In this document: one piece after another, positions 56,504-64,000 of the stretch
Layout: each line of letters begins with the position of its first letter
Position numbering within the stretch: the first letter of the stretch is position 1
DNA from: Deltaproteobacteria bacterium CG11_big_fil_rev_8_21_14_0_20_47_16
GTDB taxonomy: Bacteria; UBA10199; GCA-002796325; 1-14-0-20-47-16
Length of the DNA stretch: 64,000 nt
Reading direction: 5' to 3'
NCBI GenBank assembly: GCA_002796325.1
Contig: PCXA01000013.1
Span: forward strand, 55,343 to 119,342
Made by a program: the position numbers and the translations under genes
The notes under the pieces: model-generated
What the model was told of the DNA's origin: nothing
Databases searched by the model: none
Seen by the model: only the letters and a program-made list of their open reading frames with translations

Positions 56504-57292
56504 TTATAGAACGAGGCGCAGGTACCATGACACCACTAATTGTCCATAGAAAAAGTACAATATGCCAGCACCGGCAATAAAGGGGCCATATGGGATGGGG
56601 TGTTGGGCCGATTTTTTGGAAAGAAGCAGGTACAGGCTACCGATGATTGTACCAGCCACCGAACTCCAAAGCAGGATGACAATCACTCCCTGCCAGCCAA
56701 AATAGGCGCCCAGCCAGGCCATGAGCTTCACATCGCCCCAGCCCAGCCCCTCTTGCTTGCGAATCTTTTCATATGTGAGTGCCACCAGTGCTAAGACGCC
56801 ACCACCCACTGCAATCCCAATACCGCTGGAAATCAGTGTCTGCTGCCAAGGCCACGGCGATACAATCAATTGAATGACCACTGCCAACGGAATGGCGGGC
56901 AGGCTGATCACATCGGGAATGATTAAATGTTCCAAGTCAATGAAGCTAATTAAGATGAGCGGTGCGATAAGGCCAATGGTATAGAGTGTGGCAGGTAGTG
57001 GTGACTTGAAGTAACACCACGTCGCCAGAATCAGCAGCGCCGTAATAAGCTCCATGATGGGATACATCCAACCGATTGGTGTGTGGCACTTGCGGCACTT
57101 TCCGCGAAGAAGAATAAAACTTAAAAGTGGAATGTTATCGTACCACGCAATTGTCTCGCTGCAACTGCGGCACTTGGACCGCCCCCAAGCAAAGGGTTCT
57201 TCCAATGGCAGTCGCACGCGCAGCACATTCAGAAAGCTACCAACGCAAAGTCCGATGAGGAAAACGAAGATATCGACCCACACATATGTCAT
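56504..57292 (-). CDS. pilD: Prepilin leader peptidase / N-methyltransferase
   Basis: A 262-aa polytopic aspartic protease (A24). The N-terminal methylase part has two C-x2-C pairs (CRSCSETIAWYDNIPLL, CRKCHTP). The catalytic Asp residues are in SFIDLEHLIIPD and the GWGDVKLMAWLG loop. It cleaves and methylates type IV pilin or type II secretion pseudopilin leaders in the inner membrane. No pilin genes lie in the window. Confidence 0.93.
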   Translation of the reverse strand: MTYVWVDIFVFLIGLCVGSFLNVLRVRLPLEEPFAWGRSKCRSCSETIAWYDNIPLLSFILLRGKCRKCHTPIGWMYPIMELITALLILATWCYFKSPLPATLYTIGLIAPLILISFIDLEHLIIPDVISLPAIPLAVVIQLIVSPWPWQQTLISSGIGIAVGGGVLALVALTYEKIRKQEGLGWGDVKLMAWLGAYFGWQGVIVILLWSSVAGTIIGSLYLLLSKKSAQHPIPYGPFIAGAGILYFFYGQLVVSWYLRLVL

Positions 57293-57308
57293 GGGGTTCC
57301 CATACTAC

Positions 57309-57383
57309 TTCCATTGATTGGCGGCTAGAATGTTTTTACAGAGGCAAATACTTTTGGGGGTGACTTCGGCCTGTTCGTCGTCA
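57309..57383 (-). pseudogene. Decayed copy of the bipA 3' end
   Basis: About 71 bp here match the 3' end of the intact bipA at 57693-57763 with about 14 differences, mostly transitions. In frame it reads SDDEQAEVTPKSICLCKNIL then AANQWK, against RDDEQVEVTPKSIRLRKNIL and AANQRK in intact BipA. It lies directly after the stop of the SH3-like gene, between that gene and pilD. Confidence 0.88.
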
Positions 57384-57683
57384 CTGAATCTTTCGAAGGC
57401 TCTCTGCTGAAACCGCTGCCTCGATACCATTATCACTTTTGACACGCACATAACTTCCCATGTCTTGAATGATGATTACCTTTGTTCCTGGACGAAATTT
57501 TCCTTGGGGTGGCATGGCTTGTTGGGGGCCGTGAAGATAGTACTGCGTTTCATATGAAACAACATGCGTGTAGGGGATTGATGGTTTTGGGGTGCCTCTT
57601 TGCGTTTCGGCATTGAGGAGCGAACCCAAAAGAACAACAACGAAAAGAGACAGAACAATCCACTTCAGTTTTCTGTTATTCAT
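57381..57683 (-). CDS. Small exported SH3-like protein
   Basis: A 100-aa protein. An N-terminal hydrophobic segment (about 8-24) acts as signal or anchor. The C-terminal half (FRPGTKVIIIQDMGSYVRVKSDNGIEAAVSAESL) has the pattern of a bacterial SH3 domain. Periplasmic function unknown. It lies between intact bipA (6 bp away) and a decayed copy of the bipA tail, so it probably arrived by insertion. Confidence 0.65.
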   Translation of the reverse strand: MNNRKLKWIVLSLFVVVLLGSLLNAETQRGTPKPSIPYTHVVSYETQYYLHGPQQAMPPQGKFRPGTKVIIIQDMGSYVRVKSDNGIEAAVSAESLRKIQ

Positions 57684-57689
57684 AAAAAC

Positions 57690-59498
57690 CTATTTCCGCT
57701 GATTTGCGGCCAGGATATTTTTACGGAGGCGGATGCTCTTGGGAGTGACTTCGACCTGCTCGTCGTCGCGGATGAATTCAATCGCACGCTCTAACGTCAA
57801 CGGTAGCACGGGCGTCAGAATGATGTTTTCATCACTTCCCGCCGCGCGCATGTTGGTGAGTTTCTTTTCTTTGCAGGGATTCACATTCAAATCGTTGTCA
57901 CGATTATGTTCGCCGATGATCATGCCTTCGTAAACCGGCACACCATTGGTGATAAACATGACACCGCGGGGTTCCAAATGAAAGAGTGCATAGGGCACAG
58001 ATTCGCCTGAGCGATCTGAGACCAGTGACCCTGCCACACGGCTTACAATATCGCCGCGATACGGTTCGTAACCTTGCACGTAAGAATTCATAAGGCCGGT
58101 GCCTTTGGTGTCGGTCAAAAATTCATTGCGGTAACCAATCAACCCGCGTGATGGAATGGAAAACTCCAGACGCACGCGACCTGTGCCGTGGTTCACCATA
58201 TTTGTCATGCGACCCAGGCGACGTGACAGCTTTTCGGTCACTGCACCGGTGAATTGATCATCAATATCCACATACAAATGTTCAATGGGTTCACACTGAA
58301 CGCCGTTTACTTCTTTCATAATGACCTGCGGACGACCCACGGCCAACTCAAACCCTTCGCGACGCATTTGTTCAATCAAAATGGCCATTTGGAATTCGCC
58401 GCGACCTTTCACAATAAACGTCTGAGCATTTTCACCCTGCTCTACACGCAACGCCACATTGTGTTGGGTTTCCTTTTCCAGGCGCTCAATGATTTTACGC
58501 GACTGAACCAATTTACCTTCGCGCCCAGCCAGTGGTGACGTGTTGCACATAAACTTCATGGAAACAGTGGGTTCATCCACCGTGATGCGTGGCAACGCCT
58601 TGGGGGATTCCGCCGTACAAATGGTGTCGCCAATGTGCACATCTTCAATACCAGAAATGATGATCACATCGCCCGGCAACGCATGGTCTAAATCAGCGAC
58701 GCGAATGCCTTCATACCCCTGAATGCCTGTGACTTTGAGCTGGCGCGGTTTGCCGTCTTCGCCAATACACACCAACGCTTCGTTCTTTTTCACTGCACCA
58801 TTAAAAATACGACCAATGGCCAAGCGGCCCATGTAATCCGAATATGAAAGATTGGTGACGAGCATCTGAAAGGGTTCTGCGGGGTCATATTTGGGTGGCG
58901 GCACTTCTTCGATAATCATGTCAAAAAGAGGCGCTAATGAATCACCACGTGTTTCCAACGTAGGCTGCGCAATCCCATCGCGACCAATGGCGTACAAGAC
59001 CGGGAATTCAATTTGCTGATCGTTGGCATCCAGATCAATAAACAAACTATACACTTCATCCAGCACTTCTTGCGGGCGCGCGTCTTTGCGATCGATTTTA
59101 TTCACAACCACAATAACCTTCAAATTGGCTTCCAGAGCCTTCTTCAGCACAAAGCGCGTTTGCGGCAACGGACCTTCAGAGGAATCCACAAGCAACACCA
59201 CACCGTCCACCATCTTGATACCGCGTTCCACTTCGCCACCAAAGTCGGCGTGGCCTGGGGTATCGATGATATTGATCTTGTGTCCCTTCCAGGACACCGA
59301 ACAGTTTTTGGATGCAATGGTAATCCCGCGTTCGCGTTCCAGATCCATGCTGTCCATCACACGGTCATCCACAGATTGGTTTTCACGGAACGTGCCCGAC
59401 TGCTTGAGCATAAAGTCCACAAGGGTCGTTTTGCCATGGTCAACGTGTGCGATAATGGCGATATTGCGTAGGTTTTGGGTCACTGCTGATTTCGTCAT
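57690..59498 (-). CDS. bipA: Ribosome-associated GTPase BipA/TypA
   Basis: A 602-aa translational GTPase. G1 is AHVDHGKTT (about 14-22), G2 RERGITI, G3 DTPGHADFGGEVERG and G4 NKIDRKDA. BipA-specific features are the C-terminal GRVRLEFSIPSRGLIGYRNEFLTDTKGTG and KSIRLRKNILAANQRK. It helps 50S assembly under stress and cold. ATG 59498 has GAGGA upstream; the frame to 59531 is not needed. Confidence 0.96.
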   Translation of the reverse strand: MTKSAVTQNLRNIAIIAHVDHGKTTLVDFMLKQSGTFRENQSVDDRVMDSMDLERERGITIASKNCSVSWKGHKINIIDTPGHADFGGEVERGIKMVDGVVLLVDSSEGPLPQTRFVLKKALEANLKVIVVVNKIDRKDARPQEVLDEVYSLFIDLDANDQQIEFPVLYAIGRDGIAQPTLETRGDSLAPLFDMIIEEVPPPKYDPAEPFQMLVTNLSYSDYMGRLAIGRIFNGAVKKNEALVCIGEDGKPRQLKVTGIQGYEGIRVADLDHALPGDVIIISGIEDVHIGDTICTAESPKALPRITVDEPTVSMKFMCNTSPLAGREGKLVQSRKIIERLEKETQHNVALRVEQGENAQTFIVKGRGEFQMAILIEQMRREGFELAVGRPQVIMKEVNGVQCEPIEHLYVDIDDQFTGAVTEKLSRRLGRMTNMVNHGTGRVRLEFSIPSRGLIGYRNEFLTDTKGTGLMNSYVQGYEPYRGDIVSRVAGSLVSDRSGESVPYALFHLEPRGVMFITNGVPVYEGMIIGEHNRDNDLNVNPCKEKKLTNMRAAGSDENIILTPVLPLTLERAIEFIRDDEQVEVTPKSIRLRKNILAANQRK

Positions 59499-59530
59499 AT
59501 AATCCTCATTTTGGGTCGCGACGCATCTCA

Positions 59531-59559
59531 TTGATTGGGCCAGAGATCAAGGTAATAAA
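59531..59559 (+). promoter_or_regulatory. Putative sigma-70 promoter of gatCAB-mtnA
   Basis: TTGATT (59531-59536), 17 bp, AATAAA (59554-59559), about 75 bp before gatC. Only a moderate match to the consensus. It lies in the bipA-gatC divergent gap. Confidence 0.35.
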
Positions 59560-59635
59560 GCGGTAAAACGCTTGTCAGTACGCCATTTTGCGTGTTAGGC
59601 GCTTGCCCCGTAATTGCACATTCAATGAGGTTCCT

Positions 59636-59923
59636 ATGACCGACATTAACAAGAAACTAATCGACCACATCGCCCATCTGGCGCGCCTGCGCTTTCCAGA
59701 GGCCGATTTGGAGCGATATACCCAGAAAGCCAAGCACATCCTGGAGTATGTCGAGCGCCTCAAAGCAGTGAATACCGAGGGAATTGAGCCCACCGCCCAT
59801 GCCGTAGATGCCGTTGGATTTATGCGCGATGACGAAGCCCAAGCATTTGATAATCGCGAGGCCATCCTCGCCAATGCCCCGGAGCGGGATGGTGATTTCT
59901 TCCAAGTCCCGAAGGTCCTATGA
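59636..59923 (+). CDS. gatC: Aspartyl/glutamyl-tRNA amidotransferase subunit C
   Basis: A 95-aa GatC with [12 protein letters not shown], the central [19 protein letters not shown], and an end of the type FFQVPKVL. It stabilises GatAB. GAGG lies 6 nt before ATG 59636. Overlaps gatA (ATGA). Confidence 0.95.
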   Translation: MTDINKKLIDHIAHLARLRFPEADLERYTQKAKHILEYVERLKAVNTEGIEPTAHAVDAVGFMRDDEAQAFDNREAILANAPERDGDFFQVPKVL

Positions 59924-61374
59924 CAATCGACACCCTACATCAGCAGCTAAGCGACAAAAAGATTTCCTCTGTAGAACTCACACAAGATTATTTAAAGCGC
60001 ATTGCGACCAGCAACCCCGATCTCAACTCGTTTATCACCGTTACTGAAGAGCTCGCACTTGCGGATGCACGTGCCGCCGATGACCGCATCAAGTCTGGAA
60101 AAAATGTAACGCCACTGACCGGCATTCCAGTTGGTATTAAGGATTTATTCACCATCAATGGCGTGCGCACCACCTGTGGCTCACACATCTTGGAAAACTA
60201 TACCGCGCCCTACACCGCAACTGTTGTCCAACGCTTACAAGATGCCGGTGCGGTCATTGTGGGCAAACTCAACATGGATGAATTTGCCATGGGTTCTTCC
60301 AACGAACACTCTTATTTTGGCAACGTCCGCAATCCCTGGGAACGCGATCATATTCCAGGCGGCTCCAGCGGTGGTTCTGCAGCAGCAGTCGCGGCTTTGC
60401 AATGTGTCGCAGCACTGGGCACTGACACAGGTGGTTCCATTCGCCAACCGGCATCTCACTGTGGCGTGGTGGGTATCAAGCCCACTTACGGACGCGTCAG
60501 TCGTTATGGCATGACCGCATTCGCATCATCGTTAGATCAATGCGGCCCCATGGCACGCACTGTTCGTGATTGTGCTGAGATGTTGAATGTTATTGCTGGA
60601 TTTGATCCGCATGACTCCACATCGCTTAATTTACCAGCAACAAATTTTTCCGCAGACCTAGGTAAATCCATCAAGGGCATGAAGCTTGGTATTCCCAAAG
60701 AATATTTTATTGATGGTTTGGATAGCGATGTTGCAAAGGCCGTTGAGGCAGGCATTGCTGAACTTAAAAAACTGGGTGCAGAGTGTGTGGAAATTTCCCT
60801 ACCCCACACCGAATATGCATTACCCTGTTATTACATTGTTGCTCCTGCAGAAGCGAGTGCCAACCTGTCGCGTTTTGATGGTATCCGCTTTGGGCATCGC
60901 GCATCGCACCCCAAAGACCTGCGCGATCTATATGAATTAAGCCGCACTGAAGGATTTGGCCCAGAAGTCACACTGCGTATTACCATTGGCACATTTGTTC
61001 TCAACTCTGGCTACTATGATGCGTATTACAAGAAGGCCCAACAAGTGCGCACACTCATCAAGCAAGATTTTCTGAAGGCATTTGAATCCGTCGATGCGAT
61101 CGCCGCACCTGTTTCACCCACGGCCGCGTTTCGGTTTGGCGAAAAAACAGACGATCCCATTCAGATGTATCTATCTGACATTTTCACAATCCCATGCAAC
61201 TTGGCTGGCCTGCCGGGTCTCTCTGTTCCATGTGGATTCACAAAAGACAAATTACCAGTTGGCATGCAATTAATTGGCAAACCACTCGCAGAAGCAACGA
61301 TACTCCAAATTGCCCATGCGTATGAACAAGCAACGCCATGGCATGGCATGCTCCCGCCAGGGGTGACTTTATGA
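59920..61374 (+). CDS. gatA: Aspartyl/glutamyl-tRNA amidotransferase subunit A
   Basis: A 484-aa amidase that releases ammonia from glutamine. The Ser-cisSer-Lys triad is visible: Lys in [11 protein letters not shown], cis-Ser in [13 protein letters not shown] and the nucleophile in [12 protein letters not shown]. With GatB and GatC it converts Glu-tRNA(Gln) and/or Asp-tRNA(Asn). Its stop overlaps the gatB start. Confidence 0.97.
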   Translation: MTIDTLHQQLSDKKISSVELTQDYLKRIATSNPDLNSFITVTEELALADARAADDRIKSGKNVTPLTGIPVGIKDLFTINGVRTTCGSHILENYTAPYTATVVQRLQDAGAVIVGKLNMDEFAMGSSNEHSYFGNVRNPWERDHIPGGSSGGSAAAVAALQCVAALGTDTGGSIRQPASHCGVVGIKPTYGRVSRYGMTAFASSLDQCGPMARTVRDCAEMLNVIAGFDPHDSTSLNLPATNFSADLGKSIKGMKLGIPKEYFIDGLDSDVAKAVEAGIAELKKLGAECVEISLPHTEYALPCYYIVAPAEASANLSRFDGIRFGHRASHPKDLRDLYELSRTEGFGPEVTLRITIGTFVLNSGYYDAYYKKAQQVRTLIKQDFLKAFESVDAIAAPVSPTAAFRFGEKTDDPIQMYLSDIFTIPCNLAGLPGLSVPCGFTKDKLPVGMQLIGKPLAEATILQIAHAYEQATPWHGMLPPGVTL

Positions 61375-62807
61375 GCACTGAATTTGAATGCGTTATTGGG
61401 CTGGAAGTTCACGCACAACTTCTGACCAAGACAAAATTATTTTGCAACTGTCCCACCACTTTTGGGGCACCACCCAACTCACACATTTGCCCGGTCTGCA
61501 CCGGGCAACCCGGTGCACTGCCCGTTCTGAATCGCAAGGCTGTAGAGTTTGCCATTCGCGCAGGGCTCGCCACCCATTGCACCATTGACGAACACAGTGT
61601 GTTTGCACGCAAAAATTATTTTTACCCCGATTTACCCAAAGGCTACCAAATCTCCCAATATGATCGCCCCATCTGCCGTGAAGGTGTGGTGGAAATTGAA
61701 TGGAACGATCAAATCAAATCCATTCAACTGATTCGCATTCACATGGAAGAAGACGCGGGCAAGCTCGTACACGACTACGGTAATCCCGACGCCAGTCATG
61801 TGGATTTAAACCGTGCGTGTGTGCCATTGATTGAAATTGTCAGCGGTCCCGATATTCGCTCTGCACAAGAAGCTGTTGTCTATCTCAAAACGCTGCGCAA
61901 CATCCTTATGTATTTGGAAGTCTGCGATGGCAACATGCAAGAAGGTAGTCTGCGCTGCGATGCCAACGTATCCGTGCGACCCAAAGGTGAATCCAAATTG
62001 GGCACCCGCACTGAACTCAAAAACTTAAACTCATTCCGCTCAGTGGAACGTGCCATTGAATTCGAAATTAAACGTCAGATCGAAGTCATTGAAGATGGCG
62101 AGAAAGTAATCCAGGAAACCCGTCTTTGGGATGATGCCAAACAGGAAAGCCGCTCTATGCGTGGCAAAGAAGAAGCCCACGACTATCGCTACTTCCCAGA
62201 CCCCGATTTAATGCCTGTTACTGTTACGCAAGAATGGATTGAGGACATTTTATCCACGCTACCAGAGCTCGCATCCGCAAAAGCTGCACGCTTTGTAAAA
62301 GACTACGGCATTCCAGAATATGATGCCCGCATTTTGACTGCTGAAAAGGCGTTGGCCCATTATTACGAAGAGGCGCTCAAACACTACAATCAGCCCAAGA
62401 AAATTGCGAACTGGATCATTACGGAACTACTGGGCCGCCTCAATGCCAATAATGCAACCATCGAAGACGCCAAAATCAAACCCACTCAAATTGCAGCGCT
62501 CGTCAAATTAATTGATGACGATGTTATCAGCGGCAAAATTGCCAAAGATGTCATCGTAGAAATGTTTGATACAGGCAATGATCCAGAAGCCATTGTGAAG
62601 GCAAAGGGATTGGTACAGGTTAGCGATACCGGTGCAATTGAGGCCGCAATTGCCGACATTCTTGCCAAAAATCCCGATAACGTCGCCAGCTACAAATCTG
62701 GCAAGACGCAGGTCTTTGGATTCTTTGTGGGTCAAGTCATCAAGGCCATGCAAGGTAAGGCCAACCCCAAAGTCGTCAACGAACTGTTACGCAAGCATTT
62801 GGACTAA
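61371..62807 (+). CDS. gatB: Aspartyl/glutamyl-tRNA amidotransferase subunit B
   Basis: A 478-aa kinase-type subunit that activates the mischarged tRNA. Motifs [28 protein letters not shown] (zinc Cys), [16 protein letters not shown] and [18 protein letters not shown] are present, with a YqeY-like tail (about 330-478). ATG 61371 overlaps gatA. Confidence 0.97.
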   Translation: MSTEFECVIGLEVHAQLLTKTKLFCNCPTTFGAPPNSHICPVCTGQPGALPVLNRKAVEFAIRAGLATHCTIDEHSVFARKNYFYPDLPKGYQISQYDRPICREGVVEIEWNDQIKSIQLIRIHMEEDAGKLVHDYGNPDASHVDLNRACVPLIEIVSGPDIRSAQEAVVYLKTLRNILMYLEVCDGNMQEGSLRCDANVSVRPKGESKLGTRTELKNLNSFRSVERAIEFEIKRQIEVIEDGEKVIQETRLWDDAKQESRSMRGKEEAHDYRYFPDPDLMPVTVTQEWIEDILSTLPELASAKAARFVKDYGIPEYDARILTAEKALAHYYEEALKHYNQPKKIANWIITELLGRLNANNATIEDAKIKPTQIAALVKLIDDDVISGKIAKDVIVEMFDTGNDPEAIVKAKGLVQVSDTGAIEAAIADILAKNPDNVASYKSGKTQVFGFFVGQVIKAMQGKANPKVVNELLRKHLD

Positions 62808-62821
62808 CATCAAAGGTATCT

Positions 62822-63862
62822 ATGATTTCGATCAAACCAATTGAATGGAAAGATGACAAAGTCATCATGCTCGACCAGCGTTTGTTGCCGCAAGAAGAAG
62901 TCTATATCACTTGCGAAGATTACAAAGCGGTTGCTGTTGCCATTAAGGACATGGCCATTCGTGGCGCCCCCGCCATCGGCGTGGCTGCCGCCATGGGTGT
63001 CGCATTGGGGGCATTGGGAATTTCAGTTAAGACATATGACGAATTTTATACCAAGTTAGAACGTGTCTGCGAAACAATCGAGGCCACACGCCCCACGGCT
63101 GTCAATTTATTCTGGGCAACTGCCCGCATGAAGCGTGTATGCAAAACCCATAAAGACTTGCCGCTTTCCGAATTACAAAATCGTCTTAAAGATGAAGCCG
63201 TCGCCATGTGCTTTGAAGACATTGAGACCAATCGACAAATGGGACGCAATGGTGCCACATTCTTTAACGATGGTGATCGCGTGCTGACCCATTGTAACGC
63301 CGGTGCACTGGCGACTGCCGGATTTGGCACAGCATTAGGTGTGCTATACGCCGCAACCGAAGATGGCAAAACCCTCAAGGTCTTTGCCGATGAAACCCGT
63401 CCTTACCTACAAGGTGCGCGCCTGACCGCTTGGGAACTCAATAAGGCCGGTATTCATGCAACTGTAATCACAGACAATATGACCGCCCACATGATGGCCA
63501 AAGGTGAAATTGACAAAGTCATTGTGGGTGCCGATCGCATTGCGGCCAATGGTGATGTCACCAACAAGATTGGCACTTATGGCGTGGCCATCTTGGCCAA
63601 GCACCACAATATTCCACTCTATGTCGCAGCTCCTATGTCGACAATTGACTTCAGCATTCCAGATGGATCGCATGTGGTGATTGAAGAACGCCCTACAAAA
63701 GAAGTAACGCACGTGGGTCCCACACAACTGGTTCCCACAGGTGTCGCTGTTCGCAATCCCGCTTTTGATGTCACACCTGCAGCACTCGTTACCGCCATCA
63801 TCACCGAACGCGGTATTGCCACTCCCCCAAACCTGACCACACTTGCCTCACTTAAAAAATAA
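62822..63862 (+). CDS. mtnA: Methylthioribose-1-phosphate isomerase
   Basis: A 346-aa member of the eIF2B-related aldose-ketose isomerases. [36 protein letters not shown] (catalytic Cys) and [20 protein letters not shown] fit MtnA, which turns methylthioribose-1-phosphate into methylthioribulose-1-phosphate in methionine salvage. It follows gatB by 14 bp. No other salvage gene is in view, so a broader sugar-phosphate role is possible. Confidence 0.93.
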   Translation: MISIKPIEWKDDKVIMLDQRLLPQEEVYITCEDYKAVAVAIKDMAIRGAPAIGVAAAMGVALGALGISVKTYDEFYTKLERVCETIEATRPTAVNLFWATARMKRVCKTHKDLPLSELQNRLKDEAVAMCFEDIETNRQMGRNGATFFNDGDRVLTHCNAGALATAGFGTALGVLYAATEDGKTLKVFADETRPYLQGARLTAWELNKAGIHATVITDNMTAHMMAKGEIDKVIVGADRIAANGDVTNKIGTYGVAILAKHHNIPLYVAAPMSTIDFSIPDGSHVVIEERPTKEVTHVGPTQLVPTGVAVRNPAFDVTPAALVTAIITERGIATPPNLTTLASLKK

Positions 63863-64000
63863 TTTGTGCTAGCCCGTGTCGCCAATACCATAATGTCGCT
63901 TATGCAGCGATCTTCTAAGGGAACGGCATGCTGCTACCCTCGGCAACAAGGCTCAGTAGGCGTATGGCGCAGGAGCTCCGTCATGACTTGACAAAAAGGC
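63863..64000 (+). other. Gene-free edge with a possible promoter and structured transcript
   Basis: No open frame of note. A CATAAT box (63889-63894) could be a -10, and TCGCT/AGCGA (63896-63900 with 63906-63910) forms a small hairpin just after it, followed by mixed GC-rich sequence to the edge. It may be the start of a non-coding RNA or of a leader; I do not recognise a family. Confidence 0.25.

Overview
The window is 64 kb of a compact, mid-GC bacterial chromosome. The cell is Gram-negative: there are several lipobox proteins, an RND/MMPL exporter, a YkuD L,D-transpeptidase and a PstSCAB-PhoU-PhoBR phosphate system. It carries RF3, an rpsU-yqeY-dnaG-rpoD block, a SUF iron-sulfur operon, a VKOR-DsbA fusion and a CHASE2 receptor. 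This mix fits a deltaproteobacterial-grade lineage (Bdellovibrionota, Myxococcota or an uncultured relative), but no marker here fixes the phylum. Neighbouring genes commonly overlap by 4 bp (ATGA), and convergent genes abut or overlap. No rRNA, CRISPR array, transposase or phage structural gene was seen.

Layout. 0-4.2 kb: start of a CHASE2 protein (minus), cold-shock protein, Rieske protein, orphan ParA with an extra C-terminal domain, exonuclease III, Tudor-like lipoprotein, thiol peroxidase and tRNA-Glu(CTC), followed by a highly structured element that repeats the tRNA 3' end. 4.4-19 kb: FAD dehydrogenase and ABC-F ATPase, Cys-rich lipoprotein, L,D-transpeptidase and EamA transporter, exported and zinc-ribbon membrane proteins, RF3, ORF6N protein, M32 carboxypeptidase, AhcY, Maf and Dus. 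19-26.8 kb: iscR-sufCBD-rieske-sufS-sufU-sufT-mrp-DUF971. 26.8-31.7 kb: accessory island with a membrane protein, a (GA)n microsatellite, a decayed DUF971 copy, an SDR, an S4 protein and a choloylglycine hydrolase. 31.7-38 kb: phosphate operon. 38-40.8 kb: serC-serA plus a ParB-fold protein. 40.8-48.2 kb: MMPL exporter, Ogt, TPR protein, NadA and an orphan histidine kinase. 48-59.5 kb: adenosine deaminase, VKOR-DsbA, rpoD-dnaG-yqeY-rpsU, a tandem paralogous pair, prepilin peptidase, an SH3-like exported protein and BipA. 59.6-63.9 kb: gatCAB-mtnA.

The most notable signal is a promoter-like bipartite motif, GCAACTTTT, exactly 12 bases, then CGATA. It occurs five times, each time just upstream of a minus-strand gene of unrecognised function: a 69-aa protein, three different membrane proteins and a membrane-anchored histidine kinase. 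Its shape (AAC-type -35, CGATA -10, fixed spacer) suggests an alternative sigma factor of ECF or sigma-28 type, and so an undescribed regulon. A second theme is partial duplication of gene 3' ends (tRNA-Glu, DUF971, bipA), each time with extra DNA between the intact end and the copy.
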